A stretch of DNA of 5,518 bases. Origin: Gammaproteobacteria bacterium. Lineage in GTDB: Bacteria > Pseudomonadota > Gammaproteobacteria > Pseudomonadales > Azotimanducaceae. The notes below the pieces were generated by a model, which had not been told where the DNA came from, searched no databases, and saw only the letters and a list, made by a program, of their open reading frames with translations. Made by a program: the position numbers and the translations under genes. Positions within the stretch are counted from its first letter, which is position 1. Every line of letters starts with the position of its first letter. Location: the NCBI GenBank assembly GCA_002712135.1, contig PASO01000023.1, positions 47,009 to 52,526 of the forward strand. Direction: 5' to 3'. Below, in pieces: positions 1 through 5,307 of this stretch.

Positions 1-565
1 AGAAGATAGTCAGCGTCGATTTATTGAATGTAGTTATTCATTGGCGGATGGGCGCAAACTTAGTGTAATCAACGGCTACTTTCCTCAGGGTAGTCATCGA
101 GACCACCCAACGAAATTCCCCGCGAAAAAAAAGTTCTATGTAGACTTATTCGAGCACATTCAGAGTAGCTATACCGCTGACGATCTATTCATCGTTATGG
201 GTGATATGAATATTGCACCACTCGAAAACGACATTGGTATTGGCGAGGAAAACAAAAAACGTTGGTTACGCGATGGCAAAACTAGTTTCCTCCCAGAGGA
301 ACGGGTCTGGATCGAACGAATCCTTGACTGGGGAATGATAGATAGTTATCGAGCGCACTATCCAGATATTAATGATAGGTATAGCTGGTTTGACTACAGG
401 AGTCGCGGCTTCGAACGCACGCCTCGGCGCGGGCTACGTATAGATCTAATATTGAGCTCCCCCGGCCTACATGGGTTAAGTCGCGATGCCGGAATCGACT
501 ATGATATTCGAGCAATGGAGCGGCCATCCGATCACTGCCCTATCTGGACAGAGTTTGACCTCTAA
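1..565 (+). CDS. xthA: Exodeoxyribonuclease III, C-terminal two-thirds (5' end outside window)
   Basis: Exonuclease III is a cytoplasmic Mg-dependent base-excision repair enzyme that cuts at abasic sites and removes nucleotides 3' to 5'. The reading frame is open from base 2, before the TTG at 41, so that TTG is internal and the gene starts upstream of the window; roughly 83 N-terminal residues are missing. The endonuclease/exonuclease/phosphatase fold is clear. NGYFPQG carries the active-site Tyr (E. coli Tyr109), GDMNI (codons from 200) carries the Asp/Asn pair (Asp151/Asn153), GLRIDL carries the Asp229 equivalent, and PSDH near the end carries the Asp258/His259 pair. IGIGEENKKRWLR and SWFDYRSRGF are typical of the XthA branch. 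Spacing suggests a two-residue insertion after RGFE relative to E. coli. The TAA stop overlaps the stop of the convergent yceI-like gene. Family assignment is very secure; these correspondences are from memory. Confidence 0.97.
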   Translation, partial: EDSQRRFIECSYSLADGRKLSVINGYFPQGSHRDHPTKFPAKKKFYVDLFEHIQSSYTADDLFIVMGDMNIAPLENDIGIGEENKKRWLRDGKTSFLPEERVWIERILDWGMIDSYRAHYPDINDRYSWFDYRSRGFERTPRRGLRIDLILSSPGLHGLSRDAGIDYDIRAMERPSDHCPIWTEFDL

Positions 566-1131
566 TTCTTGCTGAACTGAAGGCTAAACGTTATCGGGAC
601 AACCGGTGTAATCTCTTTTAAACCAGCGATAGCACGCAATGCTTCAATGCCTTCCATCAGATTGTGAGTCGCTGCATTCAGCACTAAAGGCTCTATACTC
701 ATGATCTGCCATATTTTTTGATCCACTCTGATAACCTTCACCATGGGGTAAATCGACTGGCTTACGCCATGTAAATCAAACGACATATCAATCTTGGATA
801 TAACACTCTGGCTTGGCGCAAGGTTCGCGTATTTCGATATTTCCACCAAGGCTTTCGCAGTAGCAGTTGCATAGCTGTCCACCTCGAATAGCAAGCTTTT
901 CATTCGCTCATTACGTATAGGTATATTCGTGTCTAAACTAGCCAAATCTATCTCAACAGAGGCCAAGCCCTCCGCACTTACTCCGCCGGTGAGCACATCG
1001 AATCTATGCACTTCGGCAATTAAATCATTTTTTATTGACACAAAACTCAAATGAGAATTTTCGCTGTTCAGAATCCAATCCGCTGCACACATGTGTGGTA
1101 TACACATGACTAGGAAAAACAGTTTCTTCAT
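562..1131 (-). CDS. YceI family periplasmic protein
   Basis: This 189-residue protein has the YceI-like architecture: a signal peptide, then one lipocalin-like beta-barrel domain. The first 17 or so residues (MKKLFFLVMCIPHMCAA) form a short positive and hydrophobic leader with a likely signal peptidase I site after CAA. No lipobox fits, because the residue before each Cys is Met. The mature part opens with ADWILNSENSHLSFVSIKN, which matches the usual W-x-L/V-x-x-x-x-S-x-x-x-F start, and continues with IDLASLDTNIPIRNERM, the family's 'S-I-D-T-x-x-x-x-R-D' region. Family members bind isoprenoid or amphiphilic ligands in the periplasm, but the substrate here is unknown. Length is normal. The ATG has only a weak upstream ribosome site (GATAAG). 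A sigma-70-like promoter lies just upstream. The TAG stop shares bases 563-564 with the TAA of convergent xthA. Confidence 0.9.
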   Translation of the reverse strand: MKKLFFLVMCIPHMCAADWILNSENSHLSFVSIKNDLIAEVHRFDVLTGGVSAEGLASVEIDLASLDTNIPIRNERMKSLLFEVDSYATATAKALVEISKYANLAPSQSVISKIDMSFDLHGVSQSIYPMVKVIRVDQKIWQIMSIEPLVLNAATHNLMEGIEALRAIAGLKEITPVVPITFSLQFSKN

Positions 1132-1161
1132 AACTTATCTGCTATCAGGAATCGTTTGTTC

Positions 1162-1191
1162 AGTATACCGAGATTCATTTATCTGGGTCGA
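1162..1191 (-). promoter_or_regulatory. Probable sigma-70 promoter for the yceI-like gene
   Basis: On the minus strand TCGACC (1186-1191, 4 of 6 to the -35 consensus) is followed after 18 bases by TATACT (1162-1167, 5 of 6 to the -10 consensus). Transcription would begin near 1155 and give a leader of about 24 bases before the ATG at 1131. Found by eye only. Confidence 0.45.
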
Positions 1192-1213
1192 GCCGATGAT
1201 AAAGACGCTCCTG

Positions 1214-1228
1214 CTACCCACTAGGTAG
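1214..1228. repeat. Small hairpin between the unknown gene and the yceI-like gene
   Basis: CTACC (1214-1218) and GGTAG (1224-1228) form a perfect 5-bp stem with a 5-base loop. No T-run follows on the minus strand, so it is a poor intrinsic terminator for the 1283-1633 gene; it could be incidental. The rest of the 1132-1282 gap shows only the yceI promoter. Confidence 0.3.
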
Positions 1229-1282
1229 AGATATTACGGAAAACTAAGCGCCTCGTGCTTGAGAGGTGATCCATTTCAGATA

Positions 1283-1633
1283 TCAAATTAATATATCGAT
1301 ACTTCGCCTGGATGATTCTTCCAAGTCTGCTGCTGAAGGCTCCTCAGCGGCCCTATTCTTCTGTTCAAATCGAAGATCATCCAGTGCTCTTTGTTCAACA
1401 GCTGTTAATTCACCAACATAGGATCGTTGTTGGCGTCTTTCTAATTCCTGGTAAGTGCCCTCTTCCATCCTTGATTGCTCAAAGGACAGAACGATCTCTA
1501 CGTCTTTTTGAGCTGAACCGGGATTTATGTCAGGAAGTGGCGATGGAGACGCGTTTGGAGTTTTACTGGCATTAGAGGGACTCTTTAAATAGATTGAATT
1601 ACTTGTATTTCCGTACCCGGTAATCTCTGCCAT
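1283..1633 (-). CDS. Hypothetical 116-residue protein under a sigma-54-like promoter
   Basis: I do not recognise this protein. The ATG at 1633 is preferred over the one at 1651 because AGGAGG (1641-1646) sits exactly 7 bases before it and after the 1651 codon. The 116 residues fall into two parts. Residues 1-45 are Ser/Asn/Pro/Thr-rich and probably disordered (MAEITGYGNTSNSIYLKSP, then SPSPLPDINPGS). Residues 46 to the end are charged and probably helical, rich in Glu, Arg and Gln, ending in RRSIDILI. There is no signal peptide, membrane segment or cysteine. The stretch GELTAVEQRALDDL faintly recalls the segment before the HEQAH motif in SprA-related putative metalloproteases, but no HEQAH is present, so I do not assign that family. 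It stands alone between pyrF and the yceI-like gene. The strong ribosome site and matching promoter make it likely to be a real gene. Confidence 0.75.
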   Translation of the reverse strand: MAEITGYGNTSNSIYLKSPSNASKTPNASPSPLPDINPGSAQKDVEIVLSFEQSRMEEGTYQELERRQQRSYVGELTAVEQRALDDLRFEQKNRAAEEPSAADLEESSRRSIDILI

Positions 1634-1640
1634 CAAAATG

Positions 1641-1646
1641 CCTCCT
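1641..1646 (-). promoter_or_regulatory. Ribosome binding site deciding the start of the hypothetical gene
   Basis: A perfect AGGAGG on the minus strand lies 7 bases upstream of the ATG at 1633. It lies downstream of the in-frame ATG at 1651, which rules that codon out as the main start. It is the strongest ribosome site in the window. Confidence 0.85.
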
Positions 1647-1669
1647 GCCATTTAATTTCCCAAATGTCA

Positions 1670-1686
1670 TGCAATCTGCACGCCAA
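1670..1686 (-). promoter_or_regulatory. Sigma-54 (RpoN) type -24/-12 promoter for the hypothetical gene
   Basis: The minus strand reads TTGGCGTG, then CAGA, then TTGCA. This matches the sigma-54 consensus TTGGCACG-N4-TTGCA at all but two positions and keeps the invariant GG and GC exactly 10 bases apart. The predicted start of transcription is near 1659, giving a 26-base leader that contains AGGAGG and ends at the ATG (1633). No competing sigma-70 promoter is evident in the same place. AT-rich DNA at 1690-1738 and a palindrome at 1787-1798 lie where IHF and an enhancer-binding activator would be expected. Confidence 0.6.
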
Positions 1687-1691
1687 GAAAA

Positions 1692-1704
1692 AAATGTAAT
1701 GATT
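1692..1704 (-). promoter_or_regulatory. Possible IHF site upstream of the sigma-54 promoter
   Basis: AATCATTACATTT on the minus strand resembles the IHF core WATCARNNNNTTR with two mismatches. It lies at roughly -33 to -45 from the predicted start, inside a strongly AT-rich stretch (1690-1738). Such low-information sites arise easily by chance in AT-rich DNA. Confidence 0.2.
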
Positions 1705-1786
1705 TTAATGACTTATAAATTTATTTTTATTTAAAGTACGCAGCTCCTGCCCTACCATCGTTCAGAGTTAGAGAAACTGCCTCCTG

Positions 1787-1798
1787 AATGTGCACATT
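1787..1798. promoter_or_regulatory. Perfect 12-bp palindrome, candidate activator site
   Basis: AATGTGCACATT is identical to its own reverse complement. Its centre is about 133 bases upstream of the predicted sigma-54 transcription start, a usual distance for an enhancer-binding protein site. It also lies 16 bases after the pyrF stop codon, but no T-run follows, so a terminator is unlikely. Confidence 0.35.
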
Positions 1799-1813
1799 AC
1801 AAGCAGTGGAAAG

Positions 1814-2629
1814 TTAGGACATTGTTCGACAAAGATTAATTTCATCTCTCGTTTTTATCGCCATCTGTCTAGCAGCATCCCCGAAGTCATTTCCGGAATC
1901 AGCAAATATAATTGCCCTTGACGAAGATATTAGCATCTCCCCATTGCTACCAGCTTCCATCGTCTCACCTATATTTGCCCCTTGCGCTCCGATGCCTGGC
2001 AAGAGGAGGCACATTTCACCCACAATTTCGCGTACGCGTCTAAGTTCAAGTGGATTTGTGGCTCCAACAACTAGACCAATGTTGCTATTATAGTTCCAAC
2101 TACCTGAGGCAAGTTTAGCAACACGTTCGTAAACCTGCTCCTCTGCATTCACTTTAGTATTTTGAATTTCAGCACTTCCTGGATTTGACGTACGACATAA
2201 GATGAAAACCGCTTTATCAGATCGAGAGAGATAAGGCTCCATGCTGTCCAAGCCTAAGTAAGGGTTGACTGTGATAGCGTCCGCCCCATAGCGCTCAAAG
2301 AGTTCTTTTGCATACATATCAGCAGTGCTGCCCACATCACCGCGTTTTGCATCTAGTAACACCGGTATACCCAGCGATTTAATGAAATTGATTGTTAGTT
2401 CTAGTTCTCTTTCTGCCCCGACGGCAGAATAATGTGCGATCTGGGGCTTGTAACAGCACGCGATATCTTTAGTCGCTTCAATGATTTCCTTATTAAATCT
2501 AAAGATGGGGTTCTCGTCTCCCTTCACGACAGCGGGTAGTCTTCCGAAATGAGTATCTAGACCAATACAAAGGAGTGAATTTTTAGCTAGCTGATGGGTT
2601 CTTATCGCACTGAAAAATGGATTGTCCAA
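1814..2629 (-). CDS. pyrF: Orotidine 5'-phosphate decarboxylase, type 2
   Basis: PyrF catalyses the last step of UMP synthesis, decarboxylating orotidine 5'-phosphate in the cytoplasm. The 271-residue length and sequence fit the longer type 2 subfamily rather than the roughly 230-residue E. coli type. Visible motifs are GLD (Asp25), YKP (Lys61), the catalytic DAKRGDVGSTA (Asp93, Lys95, Asp98), ITVNPYLG at 119-126, and phosphate-binding elements GLVVGAT (185-191), LPGIGAQG (210-217) and SSSRAI (235-240, Arg238). The start is TTG: an in-frame TAA lies two codons upstream, no ATG occurs before Met105, and GGGAG (2638-2642) is 8 bases ahead. The stop is TAA. The gene appears monocistronic, with its own TATAAT. 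The upstream element repeats suggest transcriptional control. Assignment is very secure. Confidence 0.96.
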   Translation of the reverse strand: MDNPFFSAIRTHQLAKNSLLCIGLDTHFGRLPAVVKGDENPIFRFNKEIIEATKDIACCYKPQIAHYSAVGAERELELTINFIKSLGIPVLLDAKRGDVGSTADMYAKELFERYGADAITVNPYLGLDSMEPYLSRSDKAVFILCRTSNPGSAEIQNTKVNAEEQVYERVAKLASGSWNYNSNIGLVVGATNPLELRRVREIVGEMCLLLPGIGAQGANIGETMEAGSNGEMLISSSRAIIFADSGNDFGDAARQMAIKTRDEINLCRTMS

Positions 2630-2637
2630 AGATTAGT

Positions 2638-2642
2638 CTCCC
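2638..2642 (-). promoter_or_regulatory. Ribosome binding site supporting the TTG start of pyrF
   Basis: GGGAG on the minus strand lies 8 bases before the TTG at 2629. The ATG beside it reads Met-Gly-Asp-stop, and the pyrF frame has a TAA at 2633-2635, so the TTG is the only workable start. Confidence 0.75.
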
Positions 2643-2677
2643 ATCAGTTCTTCGAATTCGTCATCTTAGGCGCGTCA

Positions 2678-2741
2678 ATTATAGAGTAAAAGAGAGACCA
2701 TTTATAGCCCCAACTTACCTATAAAGCATTGATTATTATAG
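2678..2741 (-). promoter_or_regulatory. pyrF promoter region with four TTATAG/CTATAA elements
   Basis: A perfect -10 box, TATAAT, lies at 2678-2683 on the minus strand, which would start transcription near 2671 with a leader of about 42 bases. The -35 position (2701-2706, TATAAA, 3 of 6) is poor. The 7-mer WTTATAG occurs at 2678-2684, 2701-2707 and 2735-2741 on the plus strand and inverted at 2719-2725. The copies at 2701-2707 and 2719-2725 make a perfect inverted repeat with an 11-base spacer over the -35 position. The upper three hexamers are spaced exactly 17 bases apart. A second TATAAT lies at 2735-2740. This could be an operator or an activator site replacing the weak -35; it could also be AT-rich coincidence. 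Confidence 0.4.
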
Positions 2742-2744
2742 ATT

Positions 2745-3229
2745 ATTTTTGAATATTAATGTAGGGACTCAAATGACTGCCAAACACCTTTCTCTCGTAA
2801 ATTTAGCGAATAAACAAAACTGATCGAAATAGACGCGACATTGCTGCTCGTTAAGATACTCAACCTGTCGGACACTAGAGGTAACCTTATTTCATCAGAG
2901 ATTACTATGCGGGATCACGATTCTTATCAAGCTGGAAAGTTTTGTAAAACAAGCTCTGAGTGCCTGTTCGTTCAGATTACATACAAACTTATGGGTTCGA
3001 CGCTCAGCTGCCAGACCACCAATGCATCTGCTTGTGTACTTAAGATCTGCTCTAGACGCATAGTCCCTATCGTATGTGAGCTCGACTTATGGATTTACAA
3101 TAGCAGAAAACTACGGAGATTCTGTCTCTTTTGCGATGTCCGCTAGAACGCTAAAGACTAGCGCATGTTTGGGGTACAATTACTCAACGGGTCAGCAACA
3201 GACATAGGCGGGTGGCACTAAAGGTATGG
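2745..3229. other. Gene-free stretch between cysS and pyrF
   Basis: No supported gene was found between the cysS stop and the pyrF promoter. A 101-codon plus-strand frame (2841-3146) opens at TTG, has no ribosome site, is cysteine-rich and resembles no family I know. A 16-codon frame (2773-2823, +) has AGGGA 5 bases before its ATG, but nothing else supports it. Minus-strand frames are short and broken. I saw no tRNA; GGGTTCGACGC near 2993 recalls a T-arm, but no cloverleaf forms around it. The stretch may be a decayed gene or hold an unrecognised RNA. Confidence 0.5.
3141..3163. repeat. Inverted repeat downstream of cysS
   Basis: CGCTAG (3141-3146) pairs with CTAGCG (3158-3163). Alternatively CGCTA (3149-3153) pairs with TAGCG (3159-3163) around a 5-base loop. 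It lies about 65 bases after the cysS stop and has no following T-run on the minus strand, so at best it is a weak terminator or an RNA 3'-end stabiliser. Confidence 0.3.
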
Positions 3230-4030
3230 CTAACTTAATTTTATCTTCGGTCCTTCGCGTGAATCCTCTACCTCAAATCCAAGATCTCTGATTTTTTCTC
3301 GAACTGTATCTGCCTCTTTCCAGTCTTTTCGTGACCTCGCAGCCTCTCGTTCGGCCACAAGCACTAATACTTCATCTGGAATATATATCTCTTTAGGTTT
3401 CCACTCGGCAATATCCAGTCCAAAGATCTCGTCAAAAGTTAATAATGTAGCCTTTTTAACGCCATCAGGTTCATCTGAGCGCACCAACTCCCAGGCTACT
3501 GCGAGGGCTCTTGGTAAGTTTAGATCTTCGTAGATATGCTCTACAAAACGAGTTATGTAGGTTTCCGAAATGCTGGTTGGTTCACCCCAGCTATAAGCGG
3601 CCTGATACAGGCGAGTCAATGCAGTATTGTTTGCTCTAAGGCTTTCCCAAGTAAACGAAAGTTCACTCCTGTAATGTGCCGTGAGACAAAAGTAACGATA
3701 GGCCAAAGGACTGAATCCTTTATCGACCAGGTTCTTTAATTGCAGAAAATCCCCGCTTGATTTTGACATCTTGGAGTCTCCCATCTGCAGGAAATACCCG
3801 TGCATCCAGAAGTTTGCCAGTCGCGTTCCTCTGCTAGCCTCCGTTTGCGCTATCTCATTAGTGTGATGAATCGGTATATGGTCTTTACCACCACAATGAA
3901 TATCGAAAAAGTCACCCAGATAACGCGCTGACATCGCAGAACATTCAATATGCCAACCCGGGAAGCCGATGCCCCACGGGCTGTCCCACTCCATCTGTCG
4001 TTGCTCTTCGGGATTCGAGAATTTCCACAA
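3230..4030 (-). CDS. cysS: CysRS C-terminal fragment downstream of the amber codon
   Basis: This is the same frame after the TAG, with a TTG at 4030 (codon 193) as the first start-like codon; no ribosome site precedes it, so independent translation is doubtful. It holds three zinc ligands (in HIEC and HHTNE), the KMSKS loop (MGDSKMSKSSGDF), the helical bundle, and the C-terminal DALR-like/anticodon part ending in EAARSRKDWKEADTVREKI. The stop is TAG. Good preservation to the very end argues against long decay. Confidence 0.75.
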   Translation of the reverse strand: MWKFSNPEEQRQMEWDSPWGIGFPGWHIECSAMSARYLGDFFDIHCGGKDHIPIHHTNEIAQTEASRGTRLANFWMHGYFLQMGDSKMSKSSGDFLQLKNLVDKGFSPLAYRYFCLTAHYRSELSFTWESLRANNTALTRLYQAAYSWGEPTSISETYITRFVEHIYEDLNLPRALAVAWELVRSDEPDGVKKATLLTFDEIFGLDIAEWKPKEIYIPDEVLVLVAEREAARSRKDWKEADTVREKIRDLGFEVEDSREGPKIKLS

Positions 4031-4063
4031 CGCGAAATCGGTAACAAAACGGCGTTCCCCTTG

Positions 4064-4066
4064 CTA
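4064..4066 (-). other. In-frame amber codon inside cysS
   Basis: The codons around it read GCG AGA GTA TAG CAA GGG GAA. Exactly 24 bases separate the GTA and the GTT of VTDF, so frame is kept on both sides. A single base change from GAG, AAG or CAG would create it. Confidence 0.9.
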
Positions 4067-4606
4067 TACTCTCGCCCCAGCCTGTAAGCCTTCCACATCC
4101 AGCCTGGCCAAAAAGCCATAATTATCCAGTTTGCATGAATCAAAATAGATGCCATCAGTTGTCCTATAGGTGTATCCCTTGGCCTCAAGATCCTCGACGA
4201 AGGCGATTTGCTCTTTGATGTGATCCGTTGCTTTACACCAGATATCCGGCATCTGGATATTGAGATTCTGCAGATCTTCCTTAAAGGAGCGAGCGTAGAA
4301 TTCAGCCATTTCCCACGCACTCATACCTGAACTGCGAGAGCCAACTTCCATCTTATCTTCACCCGAATCAGCGTCAGAAGTGAGGTGGCCAACATCTGTA
4401 ATGTTCATGACATGTTTAAGATTAAAACCTGCGTGTACTATCGTGCGCCGCAGCAAATCTTCAAATATGTAAGTTCTTAAATTACCTATATGAACGTAGT
4501 TGTAGACCGTTGGACCACAAGCGTACAAACCTATATCGTTATCCTTGAGGGGCACGAGTTCCCGTATCTGGCGTTCGTAAGTGTCATATAACCTCAGCTT
4601 TGTCAT
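4064..4606 (-). CDS. cysS: CysRS N-terminal fragment as it would be translated
   Basis: Translation from the ATG would stop at the amber codon after 180 residues. This piece keeps the start of the Rossmann fold: the first zinc ligand in [15 protein letters not shown] (Cys30, HIGN 39-42), the [20 protein letters not shown] segment (67-86), and the path into GLQAGARV. It lacks the other zinc ligands, KMSKS and the anticodon-binding region, so it should not be active alone. It is probably translationally coupled to ribE. Confidence 0.8.
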   Translation of the reverse strand: MTKLRLYDTYERQIRELVPLKDNDIGLYACGPTVYNYVHIGNLRTYIFEDLLRRTIVHAGFNLKHVMNITDVGHLTSDADSGEDKMEVGSRSSGMSAWEMAEFYARSFKEDLQNLNIQMPDIWCKATDHIKEQIAFVEDLEAKGYTYRTTDGIYFDSCKLDNYGFLARLDVEGLQAGARV

Positions 4607-4613
4607 CGATATC

Positions 4614-5228
4614 TCAACTTCGCTGATTTAGCACGCGCTCAACTGTTTCAACAATTGCCTGCGTTTGTGAATCTATTTCTATGTTGACTTCATCGTTCAC
4701 GCTAAGCAGTGGAAAATTGGTGGAGCGTAATGTCTCGGGAATGAGATTAACAGTAAGCGTTCCTGCGTCTTTGTCTAGGTCCGCAACTGTCAGACTGGCT
4801 CCGTTAATAGCGATAAACCCTTTGCTGAATAAGAACCTAAGCCAATCTTTGGGTATAGCAAAAGTCATTCGGCAATTGTTAGGTACAATCTCTATCGAAC
4901 TAATCCTGGCAGTTCCCATAACGTGACCCGAAACGACGTGACCACCTACCTCGTCATCGCGTTTTGCAGATCTTTCTATGTTGACCATCGAATTATTTTC
5001 AGTAGTTCTTAGGTTCGACACTCGCATCGTTTCATTCACTGCTTCAAAGCTAACCTGATTTTGGGATATATGCGTGACAGTAAGGCATACGCCGTTAACT
5101 GATACGCTGGCACCTACTTCCAACCCCGCGATTAGTGCATCAGGAAAATCAAAGGTGAAGCCACATAAGCCATCGTCTTGCAATACAGCTTTGACAGGCA
5201 AAACCGCCTGCACAATTCCGGTAAACAA
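4614..5228 (-). CDS. ribE: Riboflavin synthase alpha subunit
   Basis: Riboflavin synthase dismutates two 6,7-dimethyl-8-ribityllumazine molecules to riboflavin and a pyrimidinedione in the cytoplasm, the last step of vitamin B2 synthesis. The two lumazine-binding barrels are visible. The first (about 1-97) has [19 protein letters not shown] (Ser41, Cys48) and [12 protein letters not shown]; the second (about 98-195) has GGHVVSGHV (His102), [13 protein letters not shown] and [10 protein letters not shown]. The C-terminus [16 protein letters not shown] resembles E. coli closely. I start it at TTG 5228, giving 204 residues beginning MFTG as in the family; AGGTG (5235-5239) is 6 bases ahead, and the GTG at 5237 lies inside that site. 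No FMN riboswitch is seen upstream. It lies 7 bases before cysS and is probably co-transcribed. The symbol is ribC in some organisms. Confidence 0.96.
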   Translation of the reverse strand: MFTGIVQAVLPVKAVLQDDGLCGFTFDFPDALIAGLEVGASVSVNGVCLTVTHISQNQVSFEAVNETMRVSNLRTTENNSMVNIERSAKRDDEVGGHVVSGHVMGTARISSIEIVPNNCRMTFAIPKDWLRFLFSKGFIAINGASLTVADLDKDAGTLTVNLIPETLRSTNFPLLSVNDEVNIEIDSQTQAIVETVERVLNQRS

Positions 5229-5234
5229 AATGCA

Positions 5235-5239
5235 CACCT
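5235..5239 (-). promoter_or_regulatory. Ribosome binding site deciding the ribE start
   Basis: AGGTG on the minus strand lies 6 bases before TTG 5228, the codon that gives the family's usual MFTG start. The alternative GTG at 5237 is part of this site and would add Met-Cys-Ile. Confidence 0.6.
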
Positions 5240-5267
5240 ACATATAGAAAAGTCCAATACCACAATG

Positions 5268-5307
5268 CGCCAACATAATCGGCCGATTGCAATATCCTCT
5301 GTTGGCG
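5268..5307. repeat. Inverted repeat with nested palindromes in the ribE/kinase divergent region
   Basis: CGCCAACA (5268-5275) and TGTTGGCG (5300-5307) are a perfect 8-bp inverted repeat. Between them lie a perfect 12-bp palindrome AATCGGCCGATT (5277-5288) and an overlapping 8-bp one ATTGCAAT (5286-5293). TTGGCG at each end reads outward toward each gene and resembles a -35 box. On the plus side TATATT (5327-5332) follows at a long 19-base spacing; on the minus side no good -10 is seen. This could be an operator for divergent promoters. Confidence 0.45.

Larger units (their letters stand above)
3230..4606 (-). pseudogene. cysS: Cysteinyl-tRNA synthetase interrupted by in-frame TAG at codon 181
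   Basis: CysRS charges tRNA-Cys with cysteine in the cytoplasm and is normally essential. One frame runs from the ATG at 4606 to the TAG at 3230, 458 codons and a normal length, with a single internal stop at 4064-4066. The two halves are in the same frame, so this is not a frameshift. Class I motifs are complete: HIGN (39-42), KMSKS (279-283), and zinc ligands Cys30, Cys222 (HIEC), His247 and Glu251 (HHTNE). The middle reads GARV, stop, QGERRFVTDFALWKF; relatives have an ordinary residue at the stop and usually KRNP where this has RRFV. FDIHCGGKDHIPIHHTNEIAQT is not the E. coli type. The start lies 7 bases after ribE with a weak GAG site overlapping its stop. It may be a real pseudogene, a sequence error or a read-through case; the rest is well preserved. 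Confidence 0.88.

Noticed and set aside
1312..1575. 87-codon plus-strand frame opposite the hypothetical gene
   Set aside because: Antisense shadow with no ribosome site; the minus-strand gene has AGGAGG and a promoter match.
2773..2823. 16-codon plus-strand frame with AGGGA before the ATG
   Set aside because: Too short, no similarity, no convincing promoter; such pairs of purine run and ATG are common by chance.
2985..3020. Possible tRNA 3' part (GGGTTCGACGC and a later ACCACCA)
   Set aside because: No T-arm stem, anticodon arm or acceptor stem could be formed around it.
2841..3146. 101-codon plus-strand frame with seven cysteines
   Set aside because: It opens at TTG with no ribosome site, has no recognisable motif, and its composition looks like random translation. 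Not called as a gene.
3536..3739. 67-codon plus-strand frame opposite cysS
   Set aside because: Antisense shadow of the well-preserved CysRS C-terminal half.
4064..4066. Pyrrolysine or global UAG recoding
   Set aside because: UAG ends both cysS and the yceI-like gene at natural positions, and CysRS is not a known pyrrolysine protein; one codon is not enough evidence.
3850..4320. 156-codon minus-strand frame across the cysS break
   Set aside because: It is an out-of-frame shadow. The cysS frame is continuous except for the one TAG, so no frameshift is needed to explain the locus.
4681..4926. 81-codon plus-strand frame opposite ribE
   Set aside because: Antisense shadow of a clearly identified gene.
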